This document shows positions 33,898 through 46,569 of a stretch of 64,000 nucleotides of DNA, piece by piece. The DNA is taken from contig NC_057376.1 in assembly GCF_016906535.1 (NCBI RefSeq), positions 1,984,001 through 2,048,000 on the forward strand. Reading direction: 5' to 3'. A program made the translations under genes and the position numbers. Below the pieces are notes generated by a model, which was not told where the DNA came from, did not search any database, and saw only the letters and a program-made list of their open reading frames with translations. The DNA is from Rhizoctonia solani. Its lineage: Eukaryota > Basidiomycota > Agaricomycetes > Cantharellales > Ceratobasidiaceae. Each line of letters opens with the position of its first letter. Position 1 is the stretch's first letter.

Positions 33898-36352
33898 TCA
33901 ACTCAATGAAGCGATGATCCAATCATCTCCGTCACGCTCGATCGCTTCGGAATCGGGATGGTACTCGATAATAGGACAAGCATTGATACTGGATAGCTTC
34001 ACCCTGGTATTTCTTAGATTTCTCGACACCAGCCTTCCATCGTCCGTTTGGTAGGAAAGTTTACCACCGTAGATCATTAGTCTCTGAACCGAATACAGCT
34101 TCACGACTGCTTCGATCTCCTCGAAATTGAATGTCTGATACCCCAGCAGATACAATGTATTGACCTGGGTAGTCGAAGGGAGTATGTTCTTCAAGTTATG
34201 GCTGGCAGCATTATCCTGGTTGTTTTGATTGTCATGAATATTGCCCAACCCAAAAAGCGAGGATATCGTCCCAGTACTGAGGGCCCCATCTAAAACCAAA
34301 GTGCTAAGATGAAGCACCTGATTGAGTAATGGCAGCAGAGGTTTAGACTCCCAGAATCTGGTATAGAAGCAAACTACGTTGGCCCGAGAGCAAAAATCGA
34401 CCAGTGCGTTGTTGGATTCCCCGAGGTATGCTAGTTGGAGGGGAGCTTTTCCAGGAACAATTCTTCGCAGTATCTCCACAGAATATACATCTTCTTCGCC
34501 CCAGGTCGCGATATTTATGTCACGCAAATCTTCCAAAAGCACCCGCTCTATGTTTGTGTCGCCAACCGACCCTTGCAATTGGATACTGTTTTTGAGATGG
34601 AAGACTTGCAGCTTGGGACTGGATCGCAGAATGCTAACCAGCTGCGATTCCGATATCTTTGGGATTCCCTGATCAATGTGCAACTCCACAAGACCGTGGT
34701 ATGCTATGCTTTCCCAATGTGGACATAGGGCACTAAGCCGTATGATTGAGATGGGAAGCCAGAGTTTTTTGAGTTGGGCGCTCGGTATCGCAAGGAGCAT
34801 GCTATCAATAGAATGGGCATGTCAACTGGTTCGATAAACGGATTAAACTGGGTCGCTTGGGGTCCAACACACTTTACAATGTAATGTGTAAGAGCCCCCG
34901 GTATACATCGAGCAAACAAGTATTCAAGAATGGAATAATAGATTTCACCGTGGGAGTCGTTAGTATGCATGTATAAGTCTAGTTCCAGAACTTTGATAGG
35001 CACTGAAGCGGAATCCAGGAATTCGAATTCGTTGTTCCGGTCACGGTATGAGTGATTTTGAGATTCTCTCGATTCTTTTTTGTCAATGATATGAATCTCT
35101 AGCGGAAGTGGGCCAGCCCGATCGGCATATACTTTGGCGCGGGAAAAAAGACCCCGATTGAGAGGATATCCAAGCGCAATGTCAATGTGTGTCCATAAAC
35201 ATGGAGTATCAATCGCGACACGGCGCCAGAAGGAGCTGACATGGGATAAAACATCAGGGTAAGGGGGATACTTGGCTTCGGAAAGATTTCCATCACAACC
35301 CCGCTGAACAAAACATGATTTAGTGGAGGTAACTAAGCGAAATATCTGCTCCAAAACCCCTGAAGGGAGTGTGTTGATAGGGGTAATACTGGATATACTG
35401 TTACTGTTTTGATAAACTGTAGATCGAGCGACCTGCAATCTTTGAATATGTGTTGTAATATCACTTGATATTCGATTAAGAGTGGCTAAATGCTGCGGGG
35501 CGTTATTGAGCCGAACTTCATCGGATAGACCAACTTGAGCCTCTAAGCAGGCCTGAATATATTGATCCAAAGCGGGTTGAAACTGGTCCCTAATCAGAGT
35601 AAACCTCTCTCCGGGATTTCTTGACGAACACTTGGCGATCGTCTTGAGCAACCCTCCAACATTGTGCCCAGTCTTAGCAGAAGTTTCAAAAAAGATGGCA
35701 TTGACTTCCGCAGCCAGTCGACTGGCTTCCTGCTTCTTGACTTGTCTGGATGTAGAGAATGCTCTAAACATGTGGTTGGAGGCAATAACAAAAAGTGCTC
35801 ACCGCCTATCCGATTGTTCTTCCTTGTTTCCAACTAGCAAAATAACTACATCTGGACCCCCTTCCTTCCGGACGATATTGATCCATCGGCCACTTGACAT
35901 GAAGGACGCACGATCTAATACACATGGGTTGGGACTCCACCTAAGCATCCGCATAGACTAAGCATGAACTCACTAGTGATATCATAAACTACGATGGCTA
36001 CTCTCACGGATGAGATATGAATATAATTCACAGTGATGGTGAACCAACGAGGAAAACATCCATGAGCACCAAACCGGACGTATCTCAAAGATTGATTCGA
36101 ATAGCCTGCTTATCAAGATACACTGTCTTAAGGAAGAGATCGACCCCGATGGTAGCCACGCATGTATTGTCAAACACGTCGTGTGCGAAACTATCTTAGG
36201 ATATAATTATATATGCGCCCACGAACATAGCAGCTCATGGCAGTTACGTACCGCTTAGCAAGCGAGCTTTTACCAACACCAGAGTCACCAACAATCACAA
36301 CAGTGGTATTCTCCACATCAGGAAGGCTGGTGGTTGTGGCCCTACTATCCAT
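33898..36352 (-). CDS. Rab6-like GTPase / F-box leucine-rich composite protein
   Basis: The ATG at 36352 starts a small-GTPase segment: VVIVGDSGVGKSSLAKR (P-loop), CVATIGVDLFLKTVYLD (switch I/beta), VAIVVYDITS, VVILLVGNKEE (G4) and, after an intron, FFETSAKTGHNVGGLLKTIA (G5). The open frame then continues without a stop (34704-35771) into a typical fungal F-box protein: DQFQPALDQYIQACL, INTLPSGVLEQIF (F-box), SSFWRRVAIDTPCLWTHIDI, and LRR-like repeats to the stop at 33898. No C-terminal prenylation Cys is possible for the Rab part. A TGA stands where the switch II tryptophan (WDTSG) should be, the catalytic-Gln stretch is unreadable near 36050, and one frame change occurs near 34810. A true fusion, a decayed Rab read through into an F-box gene, or two genes are all possible. 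Confidence 0.65.
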
Positions 36353-36962
36353 CGTGGGCAAAGTTTGTTGAATATGAAGATTTATTTAGAATTTCCAGAT
36401 AGCGTATGGTTGTTTTGGATATTTTGCGTCTTTGAAATGAGCGCTCTTCTTCCAACAGATACCTCTTGATGTGAAGAAGCTGCGGGTGGACGGTTGGATG
36501 TGTTGTACGGTAGTGTGGGTAGTGACACCGTGATCGGCCCAAGCCAGTATTACGTACACGCCAGCACACAATTGCAAATACTGAGGAGTAGAAAATCCAA
36601 CCGTAGCCTCTGCATACAGCTGACTGATTGTCTTGAGACCTATGAATACGAACCTTTACCCGAGTCTATATATATAGGGTCTTTGATATTGAATCACGTA
36701 GGCAGGACGATCTGAAGTACCAGTAGATGAGCAGAACTTGCACACGAAAGACTGACATGCAACGACTCAGAGATGGCTAACAGTCATAAAGTGGGACTCC
36801 TGCTCGAAATAAAAGGTACGCGGAAGCACCCGCGTGTATCGGACTTTTAATTCTAATTTATTTGATCATACCAGGTTCTGAGACGTAGAATTGGTGTCAC
36901 TAGCATATCTACATCCAAGCGGCAATTGTGAACTCCACTCTTTTCTCAACCCATCACCTCCT
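36353..36962. other. Intergenic, no supported gene
   Basis: Upstream of the Rab/F-box gene and downstream of the secreted protein gene. No gene or repeat seen. Confidence 0.45.
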
Positions 36963-37919
36963 CTACCGAACCATGGCAGGAACGTTGATGCTAGCAATCT
37001 TCCATATCTTTCCGCCTTGCTCACTGGTAATTCCGGTGGCAGTGGCGCCTTGGGAGCAAGCGAGCGTCTTGCTAAAGTTTGGGTCAGCAGCATCGAGAGT
37101 GATGACGGTGTTGGTGTATTTCTGAGCAGAGACAGTGCCGCTACAGTTTTCCTGGCACTCGGTTCCAGTTCCCCATCCTTTCATGTATGGTCCAGATTCA
37201 GAGTCGAGCTACGGTAATAGATACTTTTAGGTATTGGTTGCATCGTTTTCAAACTGTACGAACCGTGCTAACAACTTTACCGTCAATAGTGACGGTCTGT
37301 CTCCAGGTCATCCGATTACTTTGGAGTTTGCTGGGAACTTATATCAACACTGATTCAGAAGCCTAATTCATATCTAACTTACTAGTTCATGGTAACAGCA
37401 TCGGTACCCTTGACAATTCCAGCAGGCCCATCGCGCTGACCAAACCATCCAAAAACAGACGCACGGACGCACCACTCGCTCTTGCTTGCGCCACACCAAG
37501 AGTTATCTGCATAGGATTCGAGGGTGGTCTAAGAAAGTGCCCGTGAATATCAAGGTGTTTCTCCCAAGGCAAAAGCTACTCACCTGGACAAGGTCGCCAG
37601 TGCCGTTAGACATTCCGGGCCTTCCAAAACAGACGTTATAGTTAGAGAACTCCGTTTGGGACGAGATATCAAAGGGGCTCGACTCACCATAGGAACAATG
37701 CACCGTTCTGGTTTGGTGGAGGAATACCAGCAACTAGTGTGGTGGTGGATTCGATGATGTGTGCGCTAGTGGGACCGAAGGAGCAAGCACTGAGAACCGG
37801 CCATAAATGAGATCAAATAGATTGTTCTCAAGTCTCGTCACCTACCCTCCCCAAGTATCGACAGCAGCTGCCATGAGAGAAGCGGAGAGCATCAACATAG
37901 TTGAGAGAGTTCTCATCAT
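36963..37919 (-). CDS. Secreted beta-sandwich protein, unknown function
   Basis: ATG at 37919 gives a signal peptide (MMRTLSTMLMLSASLMAAAV) followed by DTWGG. Exons then read CSFGPTSAHIIESTTTLVAG, an intron-split LFLW / PGMSNGTGDLVQ block, TTLESYADNSWCGASKSEWC, GIVKGTDAVTMNY, TQTVTIDGKVV-type strand (from about 37285), MKGWGTGTECQENCSGT and a terminus KIASINVPAMVR. Several paired Cys fit an extracellular disulfide-bonded protein. The LWPG...LVQ block matches YVWPALQ...VLQ in the protein at 9549-10473, so they look like distant relatives. Enzyme activity is unknown. Splice sites are canonical and no frame break was noticed. Confidence 0.72.
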
Positions 37920-39013
37920 TTTGTGGCAAGTGAATGAAGTTATGAACTTGTGGATTCGAGTGATAATGTACTAATATAAGAGAGTGAAGGTGAGATGTCC
38001 AGACAATGTGGCAAAGTGACCGCTCTTTATAGCGTAGGACACAAGAAAAGAATAACATCCGAAAGAGTGAAATGCGCTCAGTTTTCAATACTTCGGTAGT
38101 TCGGAAAAATGGCAGTGGGGTCAGGAGACCACAACCGACCCAGCTGAGACGGCACAACCAACTCATGCCGACCTTGAATGTGGATTGGTACAATAAGGTT
38201 AGCAACAGCCACTGATGATAGCCTCATTTGGTTGCGATTTGGAACAAGCATGCAAGAAGATACGCTTCGAAGGTGGGGAAAGAAGCCATAGCTAACGAAA
38301 TTGATGTTTCTGAGCCTACATATGGGAAAATGCTGGCTTGCATCCCCACAAAAGAACTATATTTAATCATCAAATAACTGCAAGCCAACCGGGCCGGAGA
38401 GTTTGTACGGGGCGGAACTACGCCCGGCTTTGGAAACCCTGTGAAGTGCCATCGGCGGATTGGTTGGGGTCACGATGCCGACTATCCACTTGTATACCCG
38501 AGCATACGCCTTCCAATATAGCTCTGCTACGTCGACAACTGAGAGCCGTGTAATAAATCCACAAGTGGCGACTCATGGTCAGTGAGGAATTGTTTGGTAT
38601 TCCACTAAGCTCGTGGGCCGATCCTAACTTTTGTTCACAGCGAGCGTATGCGCATTTATATCCCATATAACCAACGATCGCTCGTTGTCCTCTTCATTCC
38701 AAGGCTCAAATTTGATAGGGTTGCACTGTGGCAACTGGTGGAATTAACGAAATCTCATCAAGGCGGTATCGCTCAGTCAAACCTGTTTTGCCTTATCAAT
38801 AGTTCCGGACGTGTAACCGGACATGAGAACGGATTGAATATTCACACTCGACTTAACCTACATCGCTGCGCGGTCATAGTTACCCATAGCCACCCTTTTC
38901 GACCATTTCATCGCAGATTCCGTGCGCCTCAAGTCGCGGATTGAATTGTAAAATTAGGTTACATATTGTGAACTAAGTAGTGACCCGGTTCAAAATGCTC
39001 CGTCCTGACCATT
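37920..39013. other. Intergenic, no supported gene
   Basis: About 1.1 kb between the promoter of the secreted protein gene and the 3' end of the S41 gene. Open frames here carry no recognisable content. Confidence 0.45.
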
Positions 39014-42000
39014 TTATTTCAAATATGTCTTCGCGCTGCAACAACTTGTTAGATCTCTCACAAAAGAGTGGTGTGAGATATGACTTACACGTAAGCCCAG
39101 AGGTTTTGTGGACTCATGTAGGTGTCTGCGGTATAAGGAACGCGGTATTGGGCACGCTCAACGTGGAACGCTGGTGGTAGAGTTAGCATTTGTCGGAGAA
39201 TGGTTGTATCTCTCGATGGACCTACCCAGTGGTTGAGACTTATTTTGCCACGAATACGCGTAACGCCAATTCACGCGGTAATTCGAATTGATCAAAAGGT
39301 CAGGTGGGGCCAAGGAATCCTTAAATAGATCTAATGAGTAGAATATCTAAGCTCCCATGTGATTAAGGCTTACGTTCTTCAGTCCAGCAGTCTTGATTTC
39401 AGAATCTAAATCGGCCCATTCAAGAACTTGATTTCCAGCCATGCCATTGAAGTTCATGGCAGCGCCAGGCTAAGAAGTATCACTAATTAGTGTCAGTAGC
39501 CAAGAGTTGAAACGAAACGACTGACGTTGCCGCCAAACGTAGCAACCTTAATTCCAAGCCTTTCGTACGCGACACCAGTAAATAATGCACAGGTCGACGC
39601 ACACTCTCCGTTTCCTACAATGATTATCTAAAACATGGCATGGGTTTACGTGATAAATAGAACTTCATCTGTCTTTGGTGGTTGCTAACCTTGGATGCCG
39701 GGAGGAATGGTTCGGCCGGAAGGTCAACGTCATACGGGGTGCCTAAAAGCGACCGTAAATACCCGGCCTAAGGAAGCAAAACCGATAAGCATACAAATAT
39801 CGTAGAAACGTTTAGACACTGCATCCTTCGTAAGATTGATCGTGAAGTTTGCTATCACATTGGTTAGTTCCACTATTGCATATGCTTGATAATTAACTTA
39901 CTGGGTGGTTCTATGTAGTTATAGTTGGCTGGCTGAGGGGTATTGTTTAGGAATGCCCATTCTTCATGTTACAACCTGGTTAGTTTTGTCAAAATCATCA
40001 AAGCAAATACCACTTACGATTGGGGCTGTAGGACATATAGTCGATCCCCTGTTCAATATACGATTCTACAATCTTCCTGGCAAGGGGCTGGGCGCGCACA
40101 GTCGATTCAAACCCACTGCACGGAATAAATCAACAATCTATGCGTATAAAAAACAATGGGTATTGCTTACGCGTAACCGAAATTGGTTCCGGCCAGTGCA
40201 TTGATCAAGAATTCGCCTAAATGAAAGGGGTTGAACAGATGAGTTTTTGAGCGTGGAGGTTCCGGACATAGGGTTTACCAAGGCAGACATATCCTCCCCC
40301 GTTTCCAGTAGTATCGACGATCAGTTGCTGAACCTTAGCGGCTTTAAGCTTGGAGAGTGCTCTTAGTGTATCGTTTTGGAAACCGACGTAATCGCCACCA
40401 AATGACCCGACCATAAGCTAAAAAGGCCTCTTTAGCTAAATTGAATGAGCAAGCACACAATGGTTGAAACTGACCACGCCGGTTTTATCATCTACAAAAA
40501 TGCGAAGGTTAAGTCAACCTAGAAGAGCCCGATTACCGGCCAACGTACCGGGAAGAACATAGGCCTTAATCACTCCGGTTCCATTAATTACGTCCGGCTG
40601 GGTGGGAAGATTGGGCTGAGGCAAGCCAACGCTCTTGGCCGGCGCGACACTAATCTCTGCCACAGGCCTCCTCTTCTTCCGCATCAATTCACGGCGTGCA
40701 AAAGAGCTCGCGGATGTTCTATTGTCAACACCATTTGTCTTGTTGTTGGCAGCACAGTTAGTTTGCCAGTACGAGGGACCATCGGTGAAGGGAGCGCCAA
40801 GGTAAGTAGCACGATATTCAAACTAGGCAATACAAAGGCAGTTCAATTACCGGGCTGAAGCGGATGTATGTTCGACTTACCTTGACAGTTTCTGTTTTAG
40901 TCGAGTTGGCAGGGATGAGACACAAAGTTAAGCTGTCCTTGTCTGGGAAGACAGGTCCACCAAAATCTCCCAGTCTTTGAGACCAGGTGCCATTAGAGAT
41001 GCGATAATTGGTAAACACCGAGTTAACTCGGATGTTATGGTCAATATAATCGCCGGAGTAGGTGGTGGCGATTCCATTCACGTAGCTATTGAAAGTATTG
41101 TGAGTAAAGATTCGAGTGCGCCACGATATCAACGTACAGCCATGCCGAGACACCTTCGATGGTAAGGACCTATTGGAGAGAGTAATTATCGAGCACTTGG
41201 AATAAGAATCTACGACTTGCCTTGGCTCCCGCATACTTTTTCCAATTGAAGCCTTTCGCGTCGTAGTACGAAGTGTAGTTAGTCCCAATGAGAGAAATAA
41301 ATTCCACGGTATTTGGAGCAATATAAATGTCTTGGGTTCCATTTTTCTCCAGAGCAACCAGAGGAGCCGGTAAAATATTCTATTATTCTTGTCAGAAAAG
41401 CAGGATAGGAGCGACATTCCCAAGCATACCTGGAAGGCGGCCCAGTAGCAGGAAGGCAACCAGACTTAGTCGCACGAACCAACAGTAAGCAGTTTTCTAT
41501 CTGCTTTTGTGGGAGGGACTTACGGGTATGACCATCGTCGAGGTGGCTATGAGGTTTGAATGATGTTAAAACTGTTTATGTCTCTAGTCTAGTTTAGGAA
41601 TGACTTACTTGATGACGTTATATATATCTCGATTAAAGTCGTAATCGGTCTAAAGAGGTGCTTAGAATCCGGTGATTATTTCACACTGAGCCGCCATACA
41701 GTATATTTTGTCGCCTTGATGCGAGCAAACTCAACATCAAGATTCGAAGTCGCCTCGGTGAATGGGGATGGAGTGTCCTTCTGCCAGTCCTCAAACGTAA
41801 AGAATGGTGTAACTGAAAGAAAAAACATGAATGATATGTCCTGAGTTTTTTCTGGGGCCCCTACCTTTAGTTACTACATCCAATACGTTTTTTGCCAAGG
41901 TAGCATTGTACGGGAAGGATCTACAGAGTCTAATGAGCTAAAATTTGACGCCAATATATTGTACACTTACTTCAAACAGGCCATGGCTGCCGAAGGAGCT

Positions 42001-42110
42001 ACATACTGCTGTCCAGCAATAGCTGCGCAAGGATCTGCGGCTCTCTCAGTCACCTCGCCATTCACAGCAACGGCGGCACCCAATCCGATCAATAAACTCT
42101 TTGTGACCAT
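39014..42110 (-). CDS. Secreted S41-family (tail-specific protease-like) peptidase
   Basis: ATG at 42110 (MVTKSLLIGLGAAVAVNGEV) opens a signal peptide. The N-terminal domain reads DPCAAIAGQQYVAPSAAMAC, VTPFFTFEDWQKDTPSPF and YTDYDFNRDIYNVI, with HTR after an intron (NDGHTR-like). The S41 catalytic domain appears as VIKAYVLPDDKTGVLMVGSF, LKAAKVQQLIVDTTGNGGGY and IIIVGNGECASTCALFTGVA (the Ser of ECAS-T is the predicted nucleophile), then KVATFGGNPGAAMNFNGM, PDLLINSNYRVNWRYAYSW and a last mini-exon ending VAKTYLK at 39014. About 17 short introns are needed, all with plausible sites and no frame break found. Large serine peptidases of this type are common in Agaricomycete secretomes; their substrates are unknown. 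Confidence 0.85.
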
Positions 42111-43202
42111 GTCGCACAAAAACGAGGGTGGAAGGACTTGGTAAAAGTCCACTTCGACAAAGTATTATATACTGTATCGTGAGGGCGCCAAACTCTCGCG
42201 CAATACACGGTGGGCTAGATTGAAGCGCATGGTTTGACAAAGGAACTGGGACGGTCAGCGAGCGGCGGTATAGCATATTTGCCGGATGTGTCAAAACGTC
42301 GGAGGCGTAGGCCCTGTTATAGACTACCCTTTGGATGGGAACTATAATTATAGCATGGAACTCGAACTTGGAAATGAGAACCAAACTTTCCATGCTTCGA
42401 GACTGAGATCAATTCAGAATATAACACATACGTGGTCGTTTACGTCTCCGCCTATCGTTCTCTCCCGCGTGGCCGTTGGCTTCTATCGGAAGATTTTCGC
42501 CCAGGTGATTCTGACCTATTAATAAACCCATGAATACAAACTTTTTACATCCTCTTAATGTTTACATTGTATTGAATAGTCACATGAGTTAACTGAAGTG
42601 CAAACGAACTGGTCCACTGGTGAATGGTGGGTTATGTAGCCAAAGTAGTACCAAATGACAAATTATAAATGGAATAGACGTCATAGTCGCGTGACTTGGC
42701 TGATCGACACCCGTGGGCCGGGCGTGAGGGTGGGATAATCTGCATTCACACACAAGCGTGGTGGCCTTTGTGTATTAGCTGTATAAGATCTTTTGGACTG
42801 AACTATTAAATCCAGCAGGCATATGTCTAACTTATCTGGTTGGAAAATACAGCTCGAGGTTTGAAGCGCCTTGATTCGGTTTTCGGACCACATAACAAAT
42901 TGAAGTAACGTATGATTTTGAATTTAATAACTATCACTTACAGCTTCACAACCTGCCGATTTGCTAGCCATGGACTTGAAAGGAAGCGGGGTCATGATCA
43001 TAACCCGATACTGGTATACTCTGGGACGGATACCTTCCATGTACATTAGCGTGCAGATACCAACACATACACCAGTATAAGAAATGATTGAGACAATAAA
43101 ACAGTTTGCTACTGAGCTGACCTAAGTGAGTAGAATTGAAGAGCGCAGTCACCAAAAAAATGCAAAGGGTACACACATTCACAATCTGGCCAGAGGATGT
43201 CT
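42111..43202. other. Intergenic, no supported gene
   Basis: Contains the promoter of the S41 gene. Short frames on both strands are unconvincing. Confidence 0.45.
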
Positions 43203-44330
43203 TCAGGAGACTGATTCGGCTGATGTCTCATCGAGCAGTCCCTGATACTCAGCCAAATTTGGGATAGTATTTTTGATCATGATGCTCGAGCATATGGCAG
43301 ACAGTTTATTTTTGACTGCCGCCGCATTGACTTGACTATTACCGTCACTCAAATAAAATCTGCATGCAAAAGCTTTGAGGTCTCGGACTTGGTGCTTCTG
43401 AGCCAATATTTGAAATAAATCTACACGCACTTCAGAGTCAAGTACAACCAATGTATCCAACTGGGTATGTATGGCTGCAGTGAAATCTGAAGCTACCAAA
43501 GACGCTGACCAATTGTAACATTGGGATAGTACCAAAATCTTCATGGACGCTGGGAAGGGAAAGTGCTTGTAGAATTCAGGTAATCTACTAGTATAGAATC
43601 TTTCGATGTTTGACCATGCAAAGAATGCATTGATCTTGATACCGGGCCTTGGGCCAGCACGCAAAAACAAAGGCAAGAAGAACACGCATACATACAAGGG
43701 GGGGAGACGCGCATACAGCCCGGACCTGCAGACGGATGGGGGTGGGAGCCGGAGAGGCGTTACGCCGAACCGGGGTGCCACCGGGGCCGAGCCACCGAGC
43801 GAGCTGGGTGGGCGGCCAAACCGGGTCGTACGCGTGTAGAGAAGGCGCGGGCGGGTGGGACTTGCGGAAAAAAAGGAGAGAAGACGGACCGGATAAGCTC
43901 TGCTGCAAGCACGTTGTGCTTGCCAAACGTAGAATGGAAGAAACAGAACAAGAGGCGTAAGCGCTGAAACAATAAAATACACTAAACAGTGCGCAAACAT
44001 GACAACTACTCAGCGGTATGGGCACACGCAACGGCCTGGTCGGCCCAGTATAAATTTTGCGTCCTCCACAAGCTCCGTCACAAAACTACAATTTGGCAGA
44101 CTCTGTGCTCAGACAAAGATTGTGTTGGACGGAAAGGTCAAGAGGGCGGTCCTGAAGAGATTATGCAAAGGAGATCGCCTATTTGGTCAAAGCTATTAAA
44201 CGTGTGGGAGCCCGCGCAAATACGCAGCACCTCAAGGTTGGGAAGTTGCACGTGCACCCCAGTTATTCCCCCTTTGTCCTGTTGGTGATTGGGAGTCCAA
44301 AGTACAGAACGCGCAATCCAGGACTGGAAA
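43203..44330 (-). pseudogene. F-box/LRR protein remnant split by a dispersed repeat
   Basis: The 3' part (43203 to about 43640) reads the C-terminal end of an F-box-type protein: ASMKILVLSQCYNWSASLVA, DTLVVLDSEVRVDLFQILAQ, VRDLKAFACRFYLSDGNSQV, stop at 43203. A second piece (about 44140-44260) reads VQLPNLEVLRICAGSHTFNS and DLLCIISSGP, the usual preceding part of such proteins. Between them lies the GC-rich repeat 43645-44087. No N-terminal F-box was found to the right. The open frame runs on into the repeat only as a chance extension. The gene is therefore truncated and interrupted, most likely dead. Confidence 0.65.
43645..44087. mobile_element. GC-rich dispersed repeat, copy B
   Basis: Same orientation and block order as 27115-27480: opens GGCCTTGGGCC, has the shared GAGCTGGGTGGGCGGCCAAA near 43800 and ends near CACAAAACTAC. 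It is about 75 bp longer, the extra sequence lying around 43900-44010. It interrupts an F-box remnant. No clear target-site duplication was found. Confidence 0.75.
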
Positions 44331-46569
44331 CAAGGATTTTTATGAGAATTGATCACATGACAATAGGATACCAGTTGATATAATTGTCATAAGCTGGAAT
44401 GTATCACGAACGGATTGGATTTTATCTAGAATAAGTGTCAGGATAGATGCAGTGGTTCCAGGTACCTACGCATACTATTGTATTCTGCGGAATTCACGAA
44501 CTTCCGGTGTAGAAGTTGGATATATTACTCGAAATGGATTGCCGTGGGCCTGGCCAAAGTCAAAAGAAATTATGTTCATAAATGAAACCATATGGTAGTC
44601 TGGTCATATACACGAATTTTAATCCCCATTCCCTTCACAAGGAGTTATTTGAATTGATTAAGTTACACTGAAATTGAGCATAGGCAGGCGCGTGAACTGT
44701 GCTTCAATGAGCTTCTGAAGCATGGGATTGGGGGCTGGGAAAAGCGTAAGGCATATATGACACTTGTTTAGTCTACGGTCATACATCAGACAGATGCCTT
44801 CCGGTCCCTTGAAACCTCAATTCTTGAGCAGATTGAGGTTTCCCCATGTAAGCAGCAAGGGTAGCCTCTCTTTGACACAAGACCTGTGAGGTAGATAGGG
44901 GTGAACATGATTTTTGTTTCGTCATGTCGTCACTCTTCGACCTTGAGGCGAAAAAGGTCGGCACTATGACCAAGGTAGATAACGGGCTAAACGGATAGGT
45001 GGAAATACGTCAAATCGCATCATAACTGACTATTTCGTCGAGGAGTGGTTACTTTGACGTTTTAGTTCAGTAGAAGATATGCCGAAAGTAGACGTATAAG
45101 AACATCTCTGCATTTGTGGTGTGCCTGAGCTTTAGCAAGTTTTGATGAGCAAATATTTTGAGTGCGATTTACTTTATAGCTAGCTAAAGGTAAGTAACAA
45201 TGTGAGCCGAACTTAGCGTGAATTATATTGGAGACAGCTGACTATTTGAATCAGCATGTTATCCTCTAATTTGTACATGCTCCGATTGTCTCAGGGCTAA
45301 AACGTACATGCTGATTGTAACTGGCTCTCCCGCGCTAAGGAAAAAGGCGAAACAATGTATCATCCAATAACATGAAGACGCTATACTCGGGACCGGGTTC
45401 GCCTGAAAGCTGAGTAACAGGTGAGGCCGGTCCTCGCGGCTTTTTATATACGCAGGGACTATATCCTTCTAATCAAAAGAAGCCATCCGCTCCAGCGAAT
45501 CAACTTGACCCGCTTGGAATGGAAAGTAGCGCGCATACTTAGTACACCACATCTCATGTATTGGAGCGAGTGGGGCGTCGATCTAGAGACTTCTACGATC
45601 TTCGAGCCCAGGAGAACAGTCCCCAAAACTTTGCCACTTGCGTAGGCTCTTGCTCCAGCCGCGCAAAGTTTGCGTCCCTCTATGCCACCCACGCTAACCA
45701 GATACATCATGCGCCGGGTCAATATACGGATTCGGCCACGCATATCTGATTTTCGTAATATCATCCTAAATGAATTACACATCAATGTATTGCTAAATGC
45801 CAATCGATATAGTAAAGCATGCATGCGCGTCAAATCGACATTTCAAGGTAACGCTATCGTTCATCCAGGCAGTGCAGACGAGCTATGATTGAAGCCGCCC
45901 ACGCCTAATGATCATGCCCACCTTCGAGATTATCGAACCCTAATCAGACATGTGTCCGAAAGCATGCTCTCGACTTGACCTAGGCACGACGTGGGAACGT
46001 GTGAGTGTTGTCGGTTAAACATGTGCAAATATTCATTTAAGTGCCCATGTTTCCTGGTGCCAAGCTTGGGTTACGGTCTTGGAGCTGGTAGGCTCGCTTG
46101 TCGGAACTTGGCGAATGCGATAAATGGTAATTCTATCTGGCTGAAAATACATAGAATGTAATTCACGAAGATTAAAAAGGGTAAGGAGTCGGACGCCCAA
46201 GCGAGGTCCAAGACCGTCCAGCACACACGTTCAAGATCGCCGCGGGTGGTAAATCAACGGAGCACACAAGCAACCTGCAGTCCTCGATCGTGTCGAGGTT
46301 AAATCCCAAACCTGTGCGAAGTGTCGCCATAGTTGGGCATGGCGAGCCCAGTCGCGGAGAAAATGGAAATGATGAATTGTAAGCTTATAGGCATCCACGC
46401 CGGCCAAGGAATCCTTCGAAGGGACGGGACAAAGCAAGAAATAGGAGGCCTCGAGGCCGAAATGAGGAGGGCACGTGACCATGGCACCAGATAGTCGGGT
46501 GGCGGCGTGGCCTGTTTATGTGATTACGGATTTTCCAAGAGCAAGTGTAAGACACTCTTGACGACGATC
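44331..46569. other. Gene-free region
   Basis: About 2.2 kb without recognisable genes. Frames at 45421-45888 on both strands overlap and have no family features. The right end should contain the aminopeptidase promoter. Confidence 0.45.

Noticed and set aside
43645..44000. Upstream extension of the F-box remnant frame into GC-rich sequence
   Set aside because: The extension coincides with the dispersed repeat and its composition changes abruptly at about 43640.
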